34,877 nt of DNA, from the NCBI GenBank assembly GCA_015231265.1, contig JADGBX010000014.1:1-34877 (forward strand), written 5' to 3'. The stretch's first letter is position 1, and the number at the start of each line of letters is the position of its first letter. The DNA comes from Magnetococcales bacterium (GTDB lineage Bacteria; Pseudomonadota; Magnetococcia; Magnetococcales; JADGBX01). Below the pieces are notes generated by a model. The model saw only the letters and a program-made list of their open reading frames with translations. It ran no database searches and was not told the DNA's origin. Below are positions 6,089 to 14,798 of this stretch, one piece after another. The translations under genes and the position numbers were made by a program.

Positions 6089-8911
6089 CTAGTAGTTCGT
6101 GATCAGCCCCTTCACTGCATACTTGCGCTCCAGAACACTCTTCAACACCTCGGCATCCTCCATATCCTGAAAGGCACCACTGCGCACCACCCACCATGTC
6201 GACCTGGAAGCCGAAGAACGAACCGGTTTGATCACTGCAGGAAATCCGTCCCGTACCAAACGGTCTCTCAGAGCGACCGCCAATGACTCTCGATCGAAAG
6301 AGGCAACCTGAACCGACAGTGTTGAGGGCCGCCTCGGGGTGCGCTTCTGCTTCTCCTGTACCGGAACAGGCTTGACGCGTTTACGCTTTTGGGGGGCACT
6401 GCCAACCGTCGTCGTTTTCCGCCCTTTGGCGGCATGCACCAATCTATAGAGCGTCGTTACATCAGGATAACCGGTCTCCGTCATACCGATTCCCTTCTGA
6501 AATGCCGTCAGTGACCGCATGGTGTTGCGCCCGACGTTACCATCCAGAGGAAAACGGTAGTAGCCCAGTTTGGCAAGCAGCTTCTGCAACTTGGTTACTT
6601 CGTCGCTCTGCATGCCATAGTAGAAGCGATCCAGCGTGATCGGAGATTTCCAGAAAATGAGTGTCTCTTCCTCTATACCGGTATCAACGCGAAAGAGGTG
6701 CTCTCTGTTTTGCGGCTCCTCACCAGGGCGAAGACGTACTAAGGAGAGTCCTTCCTGACGCACGATGCGCTGGGCAATTTCATCAATCCAGCCATCGTCC
6801 AACGCTCTGGCAAAGGTGTCGTGATGCTCTTCAAGGCCATACGCTTCAAGGAATGGCCGCAGTCCCGGATAGTTACTTCCCACAACAGCGGGGTTCAAAT
6901 CGGCTTCTGCGCCAGAACCTTCTCCTCGAACTGCGGCGTTACGCACACGGCGCATCTCATCACGCACCCGCATCATTTCACGCTCTGCCCGTTTACGAGC
7001 CTGTTCCGCCTCCTTCAACGCCTTGGCTGACGACGCCTGCATGCGTTTTAGTTCCGCTTCGGCCTCTTCTCGAACAGCACTCTCCTTCTCAAGAGCACGG
7101 GCTTCGGCTTCAGCCTGGACACGAGAAAGCTGCTGCTCAGCCCGTCGTCGGATACGTTCCGCCTCTTCCATCGCTTTGGAAGCAGCCTGTTTGACCCGTT
7201 CCGCCTCCTCTCGGGCTGTGGACGCTTCCGACAACGCTTTGTCACGTGCCATGTGCGCTTCGGCCAGCGCTTGAGACTGTTTCTGTGCAGTTTGTTGCAA
7301 CCGTTCAAGAACAGCTTGACGCTTGGCCAAAAACATTTCAGCATTATCACGAGCTTTTCTGGCGCCCTGCAGCACCTCTTCCCGCTTCTGGGCTTCCAGA
7401 GCCGCTTTTCGCGCTTCGGCACGCGCTTCGCTGCGCGTCTCTTGACTGGATTGCGACGCAAGAAGCAGTGCTTTGGCTGCCTGACGTTTGGCCAGTGACG
7501 CTGCCTCCTCGGCAGCAGCTTGAGCCTCTCGTGCTCTCTCAAGATGCTCTTCTTGGGCGTTCAATTTTGCCAACGCTTCGGCACGCAGGGCTTGAACACG
7601 CAGCGCATCCGCTTTGATACGCGCCATCTCTGCCCGAGCCTTCTCCTCCTCCGTTTTTGCCCGGGCAACTTCTGCCTTGGCCTTCTCCTGAGCAACACGG
7701 GCTGAGATGGTCTCGGATTTTGCCTGCTCCTTGGCGCGCTTGGCACGAGCAAACTCCGCTTCCGCCTGGGCACGAAGATTCTCAATGCTCACGGCATCGG
7801 TCATCGGCAGAGAAACCGGTTTGGAAGAGATCGTCTCTTCATGGGCCGTCGGAGTGTGCAACACACCGTGTTTTTCAAGAAACGACAAGAGATAAGGTCC
7901 GGAAACATAGGCTGCACCGGCAAGAATCGCTCCCCCAATCAACCACAGAACAACACCCATAAGTTTGGATGGTGTCCGCTCCCCACCGACTTCGGCTGGC
8001 GGGCTGAGCCCCACCTCCTCTGAGATCTCCTGAATCAGAGCCCGGCTCATTTTTGACGTGTTATAAGCGAAGAGACCGTAGAGCGCACGATCCATCAACT
8101 TATTGATCAATCGCGGATTACCATCGGTCAATTCATGAATAAGACGGAACGCCCTATCCGGAATCGTGATACCACCATGACCACCGGCGGCGTTAATCTT
8201 GAAAAAGGCGTACTGCTTGAGATCATCGAGAGAGAGGGGCTGAACCCGCCCATGTACGACCACTCGGCTCTTGAGCTGCCGTAGCTCATGGCTGTTGAGC
8301 TTCTCCTCCAACTCCGGCTGACCCACTAGAAGAATCTGAACCAGTTTTTCGGCATTGGTCTCCAGATTGGAGATCATGCGAATCAGCTCAAGACTGTCTT
8401 TGGTAAGGTTTTGCGCATCGTCCACCACAAGAGCACAGTTGATACCCTTGTGGTAACGATCCATCAGGAAATCGTTCAGGACAGAAAGATGCCTCTGGGG
8501 AACCGCATCATCCACTTCGATACCAAAATCACGATTGATTTCAGCGAGAAGGTCCAATCCCTGCAGATAGGTATTGAGAACCAGAGCGGTCTCGATCTGC
8601 TGCCCTTCCATGATCCGGAGTAGGCGCTGACTGATGGTGGTTTTGCCCAGCCCGACCTCACCGGTCAGAATCATGAACCCCTTACGGGTTTGGATACAGT
8701 GCAGAGTCTCTGCGATTAGAGAATCGATACGTGAGGGGAGATAGAAGGAGTCGACATCAGGAGCAACGGGAAAGGGGTTCTTCTGCAACCCCAGGAAGTC
8801 GAGATAGGCCTCTCTCTGAGAGGCCATGGCAGCCAGTTCCGAAAAGGTCGCATTTCCGGCAGCAGATGCAGCCGCATCACTCTGTGGGTTGCCCTGTGGC
8901 TTTTGAGTCAT
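6089..8911 (-). CDS. mshM: MshM/ExeA-like AAA ATPase fused to coiled coil, peptidoglycan-binding and SPOR domains
   Basis: 940 residues, about three times a usual MshM. Residues 35-295 are an ExeA/GspA-type AAA ATPase beginning YLDFLGLQKNPFPVAPD, with Walker A GEVGLGKT (84-91) and Walker B ALVVDDAQ (160-167). A single membrane helix lies at about 317-336. Residues about 376-690 are an uninterrupted Ala/Glu/Arg-rich coiled coil. Residues 761-826 are a PG_binding_1-like domain (LQKLLAKLGYYRFPLDGNVG, then TMRSLTAFQK) and residues 866-940 a SPOR domain (SVQVASF, then WWVVRSGAF). Topology is cytoplasmic ATPase with a periplasmic wall-binding arm, fitting a role in fitting the secretin or pilus through peptidoglycan as proposed for ExeA/ExeB. 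The coiled coil plus SPOR combination is not one I know for MshM. The ATG at 8911 has a GAGG site. Confidence 0.85.
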   Translation of the reverse strand: MTQKPQGNPQSDAAASAAGNATFSELAAMASQREAYLDFLGLQKNPFPVAPDVDSFYLPSRIDSLIAETLHCIQTRKGFMILTGEVGLGKTTISQRLLRIMEGQQIETALVLNTYLQGLDLLAEINRDFGIEVDDAVPQRHLSVLNDFLMDRYHKGINCALVVDDAQNLTKDSLELIRMISNLETNAEKLVQILLVGQPELEEKLNSHELRQLKSRVVVHGRVQPLSLDDLKQYAFFKINAAGGHGGITIPDRAFRLIHELTDGNPRLINKLMDRALYGLFAYNTSKMSRALIQEISEEVGLSPPAEVGGERTPSKLMGVVLWLIGGAILAGAAYVSGPYLLSFLEKHGVLHTPTAHEETISSKPVSLPMTDAVSIENLRAQAEAEFARAKRAKEQAKSETISARVAQEKAKAEVARAKTEEEKARAEMARIKADALRVQALRAEALAKLNAQEEHLERAREAQAAAEEAASLAKRQAAKALLLASQSSQETRSEARAEARKAALEAQKREEVLQGARKARDNAEMFLAKRQAVLERLQQTAQKQSQALAEAHMARDKALSEASTAREEAERVKQAASKAMEEAERIRRRAEQQLSRVQAEAEARALEKESAVREEAEAELKRMQASSAKALKEAEQARKRAEREMMRVRDEMRRVRNAAVRGEGSGAEADLNPAVVGSNYPGLRPFLEAYGLEEHHDTFARALDDGWIDEIAQRIVRQEGLSLVRLRPGEEPQNREHLFRVDTGIEEETLIFWKSPITLDRFYYGMQSDEVTKLQKLLAKLGYYRFPLDGNVGRNTMRSLTAFQKGIGMTETGYPDVTTLYRLVHAAKGRKTTTVGSAPQKRKRVKPVPVQEKQKRTPRRPSTLSVQVASFDRESLAVALRDRLVRDGFPAVIKPVRSSASRSTWWVVRSGAFQDMEDAEVLKSVLERKYAVKGLITNY

Positions 8912-9022
8912 TGTGCCTCGAAGACCATCCTGATGACATGACGCTAGGCAACGACAGAGGTCGCTGCTGCAAGAGAGAGAAGAGCCTACACCGGATCACC
9001 CGTCAGGATCTCAACGTTTTTT

Positions 9023-9094
9023 TCAATCAATCAACAGAGCCTTTGCCATGAACACGGTGCCCGTGAGGATAAGCGATAAAACCATGAAAATCAC
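9023..9094 (-). CDS. Possible small single-pass membrane peptide between the mshN-like and mshM-like genes
   Basis: In the 268-bp gap between two operon genes the minus strand holds a frame open from 9136 to the TGA at 9023-9025. It reads GWKALYTVIFMVLSLILTGT and then VFMAKALLID, a convincing single transmembrane helix. Possible starts are GTG at 9094 (23 residues, a GGAAGG about 11 nt upstream) or ATG at 9085 (20 residues). No family is recognised. The hydrophobic composition could be chance; the location inside a membrane-complex operon makes it worth checking. Confidence 0.3.
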   Translation of the reverse strand: MIFMVLSLILTGTVFMAKALLID

Positions 9095-9179
9095 AGTGTA
9101 CAACGCCTTCCAGCCATCTCGGGGGAATACTGAAAATCACACCCACACAGGCCCCTTCCCCGAGCAGGAGGAGAAACGC

Positions 9180-10301
9180 TTAGAAACCCCTGTGGAAATA
9201 GCGCATGACATTGTGCAAACGCTTGTCGCCGGGATGGGTCCTGATCAAGCTACGAATGCGTGTCCGCGCCTCTTCCATTCTATTGGTCTTCATCTCGATC
9301 AACGCGAGATTGAATCCCGCTTCAAGATCATCCGGTTTCTTCTTGACTGCCATGGCGAAAAACTGACCGGCACGCGGAATATCCCGTTGTTTCAAGTGCC
9401 AGAAACCACGCATTTTTAACAAGAAGAGATTATCTCTCCCTTTGATGCGCTCCAGTTCCGCAAATGCGGACCGAACCGCCTCTACATCTCTGTTGTTCAT
9501 CGCCAACTTCAGATCCTGCACGCCTCGTGCAACCTCAAGTCTGTTATCTCGAGTCACAACGGTGGGCCTGACCGGCTCTTCAACGGCATCTTCGATATCA
9601 GCTTCCGGTATGGCATTATCCACATAAGTCTCTGGCTCGGGCTGAGAGAGACGAATGGGTGAAGGTTCGGGTTTGCTTTTGACTTCAGCGGGAACATCGG
9701 GAACTTCCGGCATCACATCATCCTGCATGATATCCGGAAGTGCAGCAAAAAGAGCATCGATATCTGAAGCATCGGAACGAGGTGTGGAGGGTGTTCCGGC
9801 CTTCTCCAACATCCCAATCATCGAATCGCCATCAACCGTTCCAGCTGCAGTGGGGACCGACACCTCAGCGAGGTTTGCAGGCGCAGGTTGGGCAGGTGCA
9901 GGAGGAGGCACCATGGGCGATTTGGCAGCAGGGAGGTTTCCTAGTGCAGCAGGAGCAATAGCGCCCTTTTGCGGAGACGGAATAGCGACCTTTTGGGAAG
10001 GAATTTTCCACGACACGGGTGCCGATTGACCAGCAGGTGCCGATTTAATCGGGGCTTTCTTCGCGACTGCAGTTTCCGACGACGACTCCATATCCGTCAA
10101 CATCCAGACATACACAGCCCCAGCGACGACAATAAGCCCAAATGCAGCCAGCATCCGCTTCTTGTCGAAGGTCGATTTGATTGAGTCTTCGTCATCCTTC
10201 TGGCCCTTCTTCTTACCGGCACCTTGGGCCAAACCCGGCCCAACACCCGCAGAATTAGGAGAGCCTTTCAGATTGCGCAGAGCGCGATAGATGACACTCA
10301 T
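9180..10301 (-). CDS. mshN: MshN/GspB-like single-pass membrane protein with C-terminal TPR repeats
   Basis: 373 residues. The short cytoplasmic start MSVIYRALRNLKG resembles the N-termini of MshN and GspB/ExeB proteins. A transmembrane helix spans about 50-68 (LAAFGLIVVAGAVYVWMLTD). A Pro/Ala-rich periplasmic linker (about 75-240) leads to a helical TPR-like region (about 255-373) containing FWHLKQRDIPRAGQFFAMAV and NLALIEMKTNRMEEAR. The ATG at 10301 overlaps the secretin stop by 4 nt (ATGA), so the two are co-translated. In known systems MshN/ExeB pairs with the MshM/ExeA ATPase, and here its partner is the next gene. Likely an inner-membrane partner for secretin assembly. Assignment to mshN rests on context and architecture, not on strong sequence motifs. 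Confidence 0.75.
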   Translation of the reverse strand: MSVIYRALRNLKGSPNSAGVGPGLAQGAGKKKGQKDDEDSIKSTFDKKRMLAAFGLIVVAGAVYVWMLTDMESSSETAVAKKAPIKSAPAGQSAPVSWKIPSQKVAIPSPQKGAIAPAALGNLPAAKSPMVPPPAPAQPAPANLAEVSVPTAAGTVDGDSMIGMLEKAGTPSTPRSDASDIDALFAALPDIMQDDVMPEVPDVPAEVKSKPEPSPIRLSQPEPETYVDNAIPEADIEDAVEEPVRPTVVTRDNRLEVARGVQDLKLAMNNRDVEAVRSAFAELERIKGRDNLFLLKMRGFWHLKQRDIPRAGQFFAMAVKKKPDDLEAGFNLALIEMKTNRMEEARTRIRSLIRTHPGDKRLHNVMRYFHRGF

Positions 10302-12025
10302 AGAATCTGTACCCGCAGCATGATGACCAGTTCACTAACGATTTCCGAATTCTGATCCTTGGTGAAAAGACGGCCCAACAGAGGAATCTCCGAAAGAACC
10401 GGGACACCCGTTCTGACTTCCGTCCTGTTTTTATCGATCAGGCCACCGATAAACACAGTATCGTTGTTATTGAGGTCCAGAACGGTGCTGATCTCCTTAA
10501 GATCAACCTGAGGCAGCGAGACAGCCGTTGTACTGGTACCAACCTGAGTCGGTGTGAGAGTGCTGGCCTGCACGTCACTCTGGATAGGATGAACCACCAG
10601 CGAGACCCGCCCTTCGTTGGAGATGAAGGGGATAACACCAAGAATCAAACCATCAAACACCGTTTCTGTCTGCACATCGACACCGGTGGTCGTAGCAGTG
10701 TCAGCCACGGTCACTTCCGTCTGTCGGATATAGGCACTGCTGCGTCCGACGCTGATCATGGCCGGTTGACCATGTTTTGCCCGAATACTGGGATTGGAAA
10801 GAACCTGAACTTCACCGAACTGCTTGAGCATGTCCAGAGCAACCAACCCGCTCCGTCCTGCCATTGCCAAACCGAATCCGGCAAGGCTGGCAATGGAACC
10901 GGTGCTCAGATCCGACGTCGTTGCTGAAGCGAAGTTACCGAGTCCGAAAGCTGGATTCTTAACACCCTGATCACCACTCCCTTTAAACGGGTATTGACCG
11001 GAATTGGTTGTGATGGATTGCGCAAGCCCACTTGAAGCGGAAACACTGTTGCGCAACAGCGCCCAATCGACACCGGCTCGAAACTGATCAGTCAGACGAA
11101 TCTCCATGATCCGCGCTTCAATCAGGATCTGACGACCCAGAATCTCTTTATAACGGTTGATCAGACCGGAGACCGTTTTCAATGCGGACGGTTTGGCTTT
11201 GACGTAGAGGGTGCCGGTCATCGAGTTCAGATGATAACTACCACCTCCAGCCGTTACGAGAGGCTGAATAATCTCGGTGATCTTCTGGTAAGGATTGGAA
11301 ACCGCCGGCCCTTGACCAGAAACATTGAAGGACCCTGTCATGCCACCGATAACATTGTTGGACGACGTAGCAGCACCAAGGACGTCACCACCAACACTGA
11401 AGTTGGTGGTCATGTTGGTTTCCATGAAGTCGAGATCGAAGACCGACTCCTGAAACAGCTCGACGCGCAAGACATTATCTTCGACCCGACCATAGAGATC
11501 AGCCGTCTGAAGGATCTCGCGGAACACGGTCGATGCTGGCACTTCGCTGAAGCTTACGCTCAGAATTGGCGGATTACTAACCACCTGCGGGTGCAGCAGC
11601 AGGTTCATATTGGTCTGCTTGGCAAGCGCCTGCAGCAGATGACGAACATCCGCCTTATCCATCTCCAGTGAGACCAGAATGTCATCCAACGGATCATATT
11701 CTGGCTCAACGGGATCGGGGGTCGGTGGTTGATCACCCTGGACCTGCATGTCCCGCGTGATCGTCTGCAGGCGATTGGCTGCGTCCTGTGACCCCTTCGT
11801 CAACAGTTCGTGTGGGTTGGTGCGCTTTGGAGAGCTCTCCAACTGCTCAAGATCCCGACGCAGTTCACTTTGGTGATCCTGCAATTTTTTCGACTCATCC
11901 ATGAGCCGGGCATGAGTTCTCTCAAGACTGGGAGGCGTATTCTCCGGCTCCTTGCCCATGGTTTGGCATCCCGCCAGCAGCGCAACCAACGCTGCTAATC
12001 CGCCCATATACCCAAGCAGTCTCAT
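10298..12025 (-). CDS. mshL: MSHA biogenesis outer-membrane secretin MshL (lipoprotein)
   Basis: 575 residues, typical for MshL/PilQ-like secretins. The signal peptide ends LLAGC, a lipobox with Cys20 as the lipidated residue. A short charged helix (about 35-75) precedes a secretin/TonB N-terminal (STN) domain (about 112-190; LLQALAKQTNMNLLLHP), an N1-type domain (about 240-300; LYVKAKPSALKTVSGLINRY) and the secretin channel domain (about 300-575) with VQVLSNPSIRAKHGQPAMIS, GVIPFIS and the terminal GVPVLSEIPLLGRLF signature. It forms the multimeric outer-membrane pore through which the pilus passes. The ATG at 12025 has a GAGG site. It is the first gene of the locus, so the operon promoter is expected in the preceding 467-bp gap. 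Confidence 0.93.
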   Translation of the reverse strand: MRLLGYMGGLAALVALLAGCQTMGKEPENTPPSLERTHARLMDESKKLQDHQSELRRDLEQLESSPKRTNPHELLTKGSQDAANRLQTITRDMQVQGDQPPTPDPVEPEYDPLDDILVSLEMDKADVRHLLQALAKQTNMNLLLHPQVVSNPPILSVSFSEVPASTVFREILQTADLYGRVEDNVLRVELFQESVFDLDFMETNMTTNFSVGGDVLGAATSSNNVIGGMTGSFNVSGQGPAVSNPYQKITEIIQPLVTAGGGSYHLNSMTGTLYVKAKPSALKTVSGLINRYKEILGRQILIEARIMEIRLTDQFRAGVDWALLRNSVSASSGLAQSITTNSGQYPFKGSGDQGVKNPAFGLGNFASATTSDLSTGSIASLAGFGLAMAGRSGLVALDMLKQFGEVQVLSNPSIRAKHGQPAMISVGRSSAYIRQTEVTVADTATTTGVDVQTETVFDGLILGVIPFISNEGRVSLVVHPIQSDVQASTLTPTQVGTSTTAVSLPQVDLKEISTVLDLNNNDTVFIGGLIDKNRTEVRTGVPVLSEIPLLGRLFTKDQNSEIVSELVIMLRVQIL

Positions 12026-12492
12026 TGCCTCAGTCCCCGGAACCGCACGTCACTATGCCGTATGGCGCGTGCAACACATGAAAAAGAAAACCACATAATC
12101 TCCAGGAGGTTACAACACACGGCGACATGATTAAGAGCCACCCCCCAAGATTTCGTTGAAAAGTACACAATTTCAAACGTGATGGCAAGGAACAGCCCTT
12201 CTTGCATCCAAGAACGCCCCCTCAGTCACATTATACCATCTCGTATTCACTATCACTAAAAAGAGCCTTCCACCACCTGGATACACCAAAGAGTATGGGA
12301 GAGACGTTCTGCGTGATAGAGATAAGCGTTTCAAAGCACTATTCGTACCAATGTAGGTTATTAAATACATCTCACAACAGAATCGCCACCATCCTCATCG
12401 ACCCACAAAAAAATGCGTGCATGCCCACACTTCAGGAAGCGTCACGAAACTGACAATGCCACAAGCTCAGACACCTCTCAACCGGTATCTCG
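12026..12492. other. 467-bp intergenic region upstream of the mshL-led operon
   Basis: No convincing gene on either strand: the few open stretches of 60-80 codons have no family resemblance or good ribosome site. It should contain the operon promoter on the minus strand. A TTGAAA hexamer is visible on that strand (rc of about 12171-12176) but no matching -10 at proper spacing. A GCACG/CGTGC inverted pair lies about 12043-12070. No firm regulatory call is possible. Confidence 0.5.
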
Positions 12493-13386
12493 TCAATGAA
12501 CCGCCCTCTCTGATGATGAACGCAGCAACAGGCCGTCGAATAGTGACTGGAGGAGATCATAGTGTCTTGAATTCTCCTCCATTTTTTTTCCGGCACTCTT
12601 TATCTCTTTATGCTCAATCATCTCCGAGGTCGCCACCCCTACGGAGAGTCGTTTCAGAGACTCCCTTGCGGCAATTACCTCGCTCATGTGCGAACGACGC
12701 CCCAAAGAGACAAGCTCTTTCAAGAAACGTTTCGAATCCGCAACATCCCCATTATTCCAGCTCGCATGAGCCAGATGAAACAGTGCATCCACCTTACGAC
12801 CGAATCGATCTTCCACAAGCACCCGATCGGCCTCTTTCAACACGCCCTCGCTATCCAAGTCACCAAGATGAAAGGCAACGATGGGATAAGGCCAATCGAA
12901 CTGCTTCAGATACTCGTTCTTCTCTTCAAGGAGTTCCCGCCACTCAAGACCGGCACGCATTCTCGCCAGCACTAACCAGAGATAGGGATAGGGTGACGAG
13001 CGCTCAGGGCGCAATCGAACGAACTCTGCAAAATCCCACGCCGCATCATTGTATCTGCCAATGATAAAGTAAACCGTTCCCCGATTATAGCGCGCTTTTG
13101 CATTGTTGGGCTCCTGACGAAGCAGCATATCCAAATCATCGATCGATGCCTGATACCGACCGAGGCTTTTTAGCGCAACCGCACGATTATTCAAAACCAC
13201 CAATCGATCGACCGGATCCAGATCATTACTCTCCAACGCCTGACTAAACCAACGAATAGCGAGAGCAAAATGCCCAGCCCCTGCAGCGATCACCCCCTGC
13301 TGCGCACGCTCTGCCCCCGTGGACCAGGCAATCGATGGAACAAGCATCATCACCCACATCGAGACCGCGATCAGACCGTGTTTCAT
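12493..13386 (-). CDS. Secreted TPR-repeat protein (NlpI-like)
   Basis: 297 residues from the ATG at 13386. The N-terminus MKHGLIAVSMWVMMLVPSIA followed by WSTGA is a Sec signal peptide without a lipobox Cys, so the protein is probably periplasmic. Three to four TPR units follow (about residues 25-150), with the typical RLVVLNNRAVALKSLGRYQAS and KARYNRGTVYFIIGRYNDAA helices. The PYLWLVLARMRAG segment resembles bacterial TPR proteins described as NlpI-like. The C-terminal third is helical and charged. An upstream in-frame ATG at 13437 would add 17 residues before the signal sequence and is less likely. It is on the same strand as the pilus operon but 467 bp from it, so co-transcription is uncertain. 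The partner is unknown; TPR lipoproteins of pilus systems (PilF/PilW) act in secretin assembly, but this one shows no lipidation site. Confidence 0.75.
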   Translation of the reverse strand: MKHGLIAVSMWVMMLVPSIAWSTGAERAQQGVIAAGAGHFALAIRWFSQALESNDLDPVDRLVVLNNRAVALKSLGRYQASIDDLDMLLRQEPNNAKARYNRGTVYFIIGRYNDAAWDFAEFVRLRPERSSPYPYLWLVLARMRAGLEWRELLEEKNEYLKQFDWPYPIVAFHLGDLDSEGVLKEADRVLVEDRFGRKVDALFHLAHASWNNGDVADSKRFLKELVSLGRRSHMSEVIAARESLKRLSVGVATSEMIEHKEIKSAGKKMEENSRHYDLLQSLFDGLLLRSSSERAVH

Positions 13387-13491
13387 GGCAACCCCAACTC
13401 TCCCCCGCGCAGAAGACAACACCGTCCGTTCAAACATCTCGTGCTGTCACAACAACACCGACACACACCAGACCATATGCACGCAGAAATC

Positions 13492-13687
13492 AAAGCGTGT
13501 CCTTGAGGCATGTTGACTTTCGGAGCAGATCCTCGTTTGTGCCTGAAAAAGTATCAGGCAAGACGTGAGCAGTGCGGTTTGGTACACCAAATGAGCGACG
13601 AACAACGCAGCATGACGCTTTTCAGTCCGAACCCGACGGGCTTGCGCCATGCCAGCGCGGATATGGGCGGAATGCCAACACGTCTCT
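13492..13687 (+). mobile_element. Degenerate copy of the 186-bp MITE-like repeat (copy A)
   Basis: Contains long matches to copies B-D: CGTTTGTGCCTGAAAA, AGGCAAG.CGTGAG, and CCAAATGAGCGACGAACAAC followed by GCAGCATG. The left end has GCGTGTCC but the adjoining bases and the right end (CAACACGTCT) have drifted, and it is slightly longer. It is the oldest-looking copy. It lies 133 bp before the glycosyltransferase start and accounts for open frame that runs in front of that gene. Confidence 0.75.
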
Positions 13688-13820
13688 AGTTGTACAGACA
13701 GCCTTGCTGCTACACAAGCGGGCACACAATAGCATGCTGTTCTTAACATTCTTAGTCACGATTCAACGTCAGAATGGTTCGGACTTGTGTATCCGGCGCT
13801 TAATCACTACCCTCTTGAAC

Positions 13821-14768
13821 ATGGAAAGCGAACAGGAAGGACCCATCCCCCGCACACTGTTTATCACTGGCGCTAATGATCCCTACTTTACTGTGATCAC
13901 GTCGTTGCTGATGTCTTTTCGGCTGTTTGAGCCGAATCAGACGCTCATGGTGTGTGATTTCGGCCTCAGCAATGAGCAGTGCCGCTTTCTCTCCAGCCAG
14001 GGTATTCTTCTACCGATGCCGACGGACCTTAAGGGGGGGCTTCACCCTTTCTATTACAAGGCTTCCATCTGGAAATATGTCGAGCACATTGATTTCGACA
14101 GGCTGGTCTGGATCGATGGGGACTGCTTGATTGCCAATCCCGTCGCCAGAGAGATCAACAAGCACTTCTCTCCCCATATCGCTAAAGGGGCACCATTTAT
14201 GGGTGCATGCCAGGACTCCGTCGGAACGATTGGCCAGTTCTGCAACAATTTTGATGTCGCCCCGTTTGATAAACTCCTTGACCAACACGGCATCTCCCGA
14301 GACCTACCCTACCTCAACAGCGCCGTCTTCATGGTTAACTCCCATGAGATGCTCCGCGAGTGGCACCGTCTGATCTTTGAGATCGAGTCGCATATTCTAC
14401 ATGAACAGAATCTTTTCAATATTCTGACGTACACCCTGTTCGACAGCCCGGAACTGCTGGATAGAAGAATCTGGAACGTCCACGATCTACACCTCAACGA
14501 CTTGAAGGTAGAGACCGACACCGACGACCCTGCCCTGCCCTATCAAATCCTACTGAACGATGCTCCCGTACAACTTGCGCACGCCACATCTTTTCAGGGA
14601 CGCGCGGTGACCGCAAAACCCATGCGTATCCCCGTTGGAGATAGAGTCATAGACGGCTATGTCAGAACCACTAAAAACCCACATGTTGCCTATCTTTTTC
14701 AGAGCATGATGAGCTACTTCCTGCTCCAAAACAAAGCGGATCTCACTAAATGCGGTGTCTTGAACTGA
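13821..14768 (+). CDS. GT8-like glycosyltransferase
   Basis: 315 residues from the ATG at 13821. It begins PRTLFITGANDPYFTVITSL, a Rossmann-like first strand. RLVWIDGDCLIANP holds an acidic D-G-D motif matching the metal- and nucleotide-sugar-binding DxD site of GT-A fold enzymes. Later YLNSAVFMVNSHEMLREWHR and HEQNLFNILTY match the usual 'NSGVF...EQ..FN' acceptor-side blocks of GT8-like families. The open frame extends further upstream through the decayed MITE, but nothing there resembles protein sequence. No good ribosome site precedes the chosen ATG, so the exact start is uncertain. No other cell-wall or polysaccharide genes are adjacent, so the sugar and acceptor cannot be inferred. Convergent with the SpoIIE phosphatase gene, 30 bp apart. 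Confidence 0.7.
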   Translation: MESEQEGPIPRTLFITGANDPYFTVITSLLMSFRLFEPNQTLMVCDFGLSNEQCRFLSSQGILLPMPTDLKGGLHPFYYKASIWKYVEHIDFDRLVWIDGDCLIANPVAREINKHFSPHIAKGAPFMGACQDSVGTIGQFCNNFDVAPFDKLLDQHGISRDLPYLNSAVFMVNSHEMLREWHRLIFEIESHILHEQNLFNILTYTLFDSPELLDRRIWNVHDLHLNDLKVETDTDDPALPYQILLNDAPVQLAHATSFQGRAVTAKPMRIPVGDRVIDGYVRTTKNPHVAYLFQSMMSYFLLQNKADLTKCGVLN

Positions 14769-14798
14769 AACAGACGACACCCTGCTGATCATTGATGC

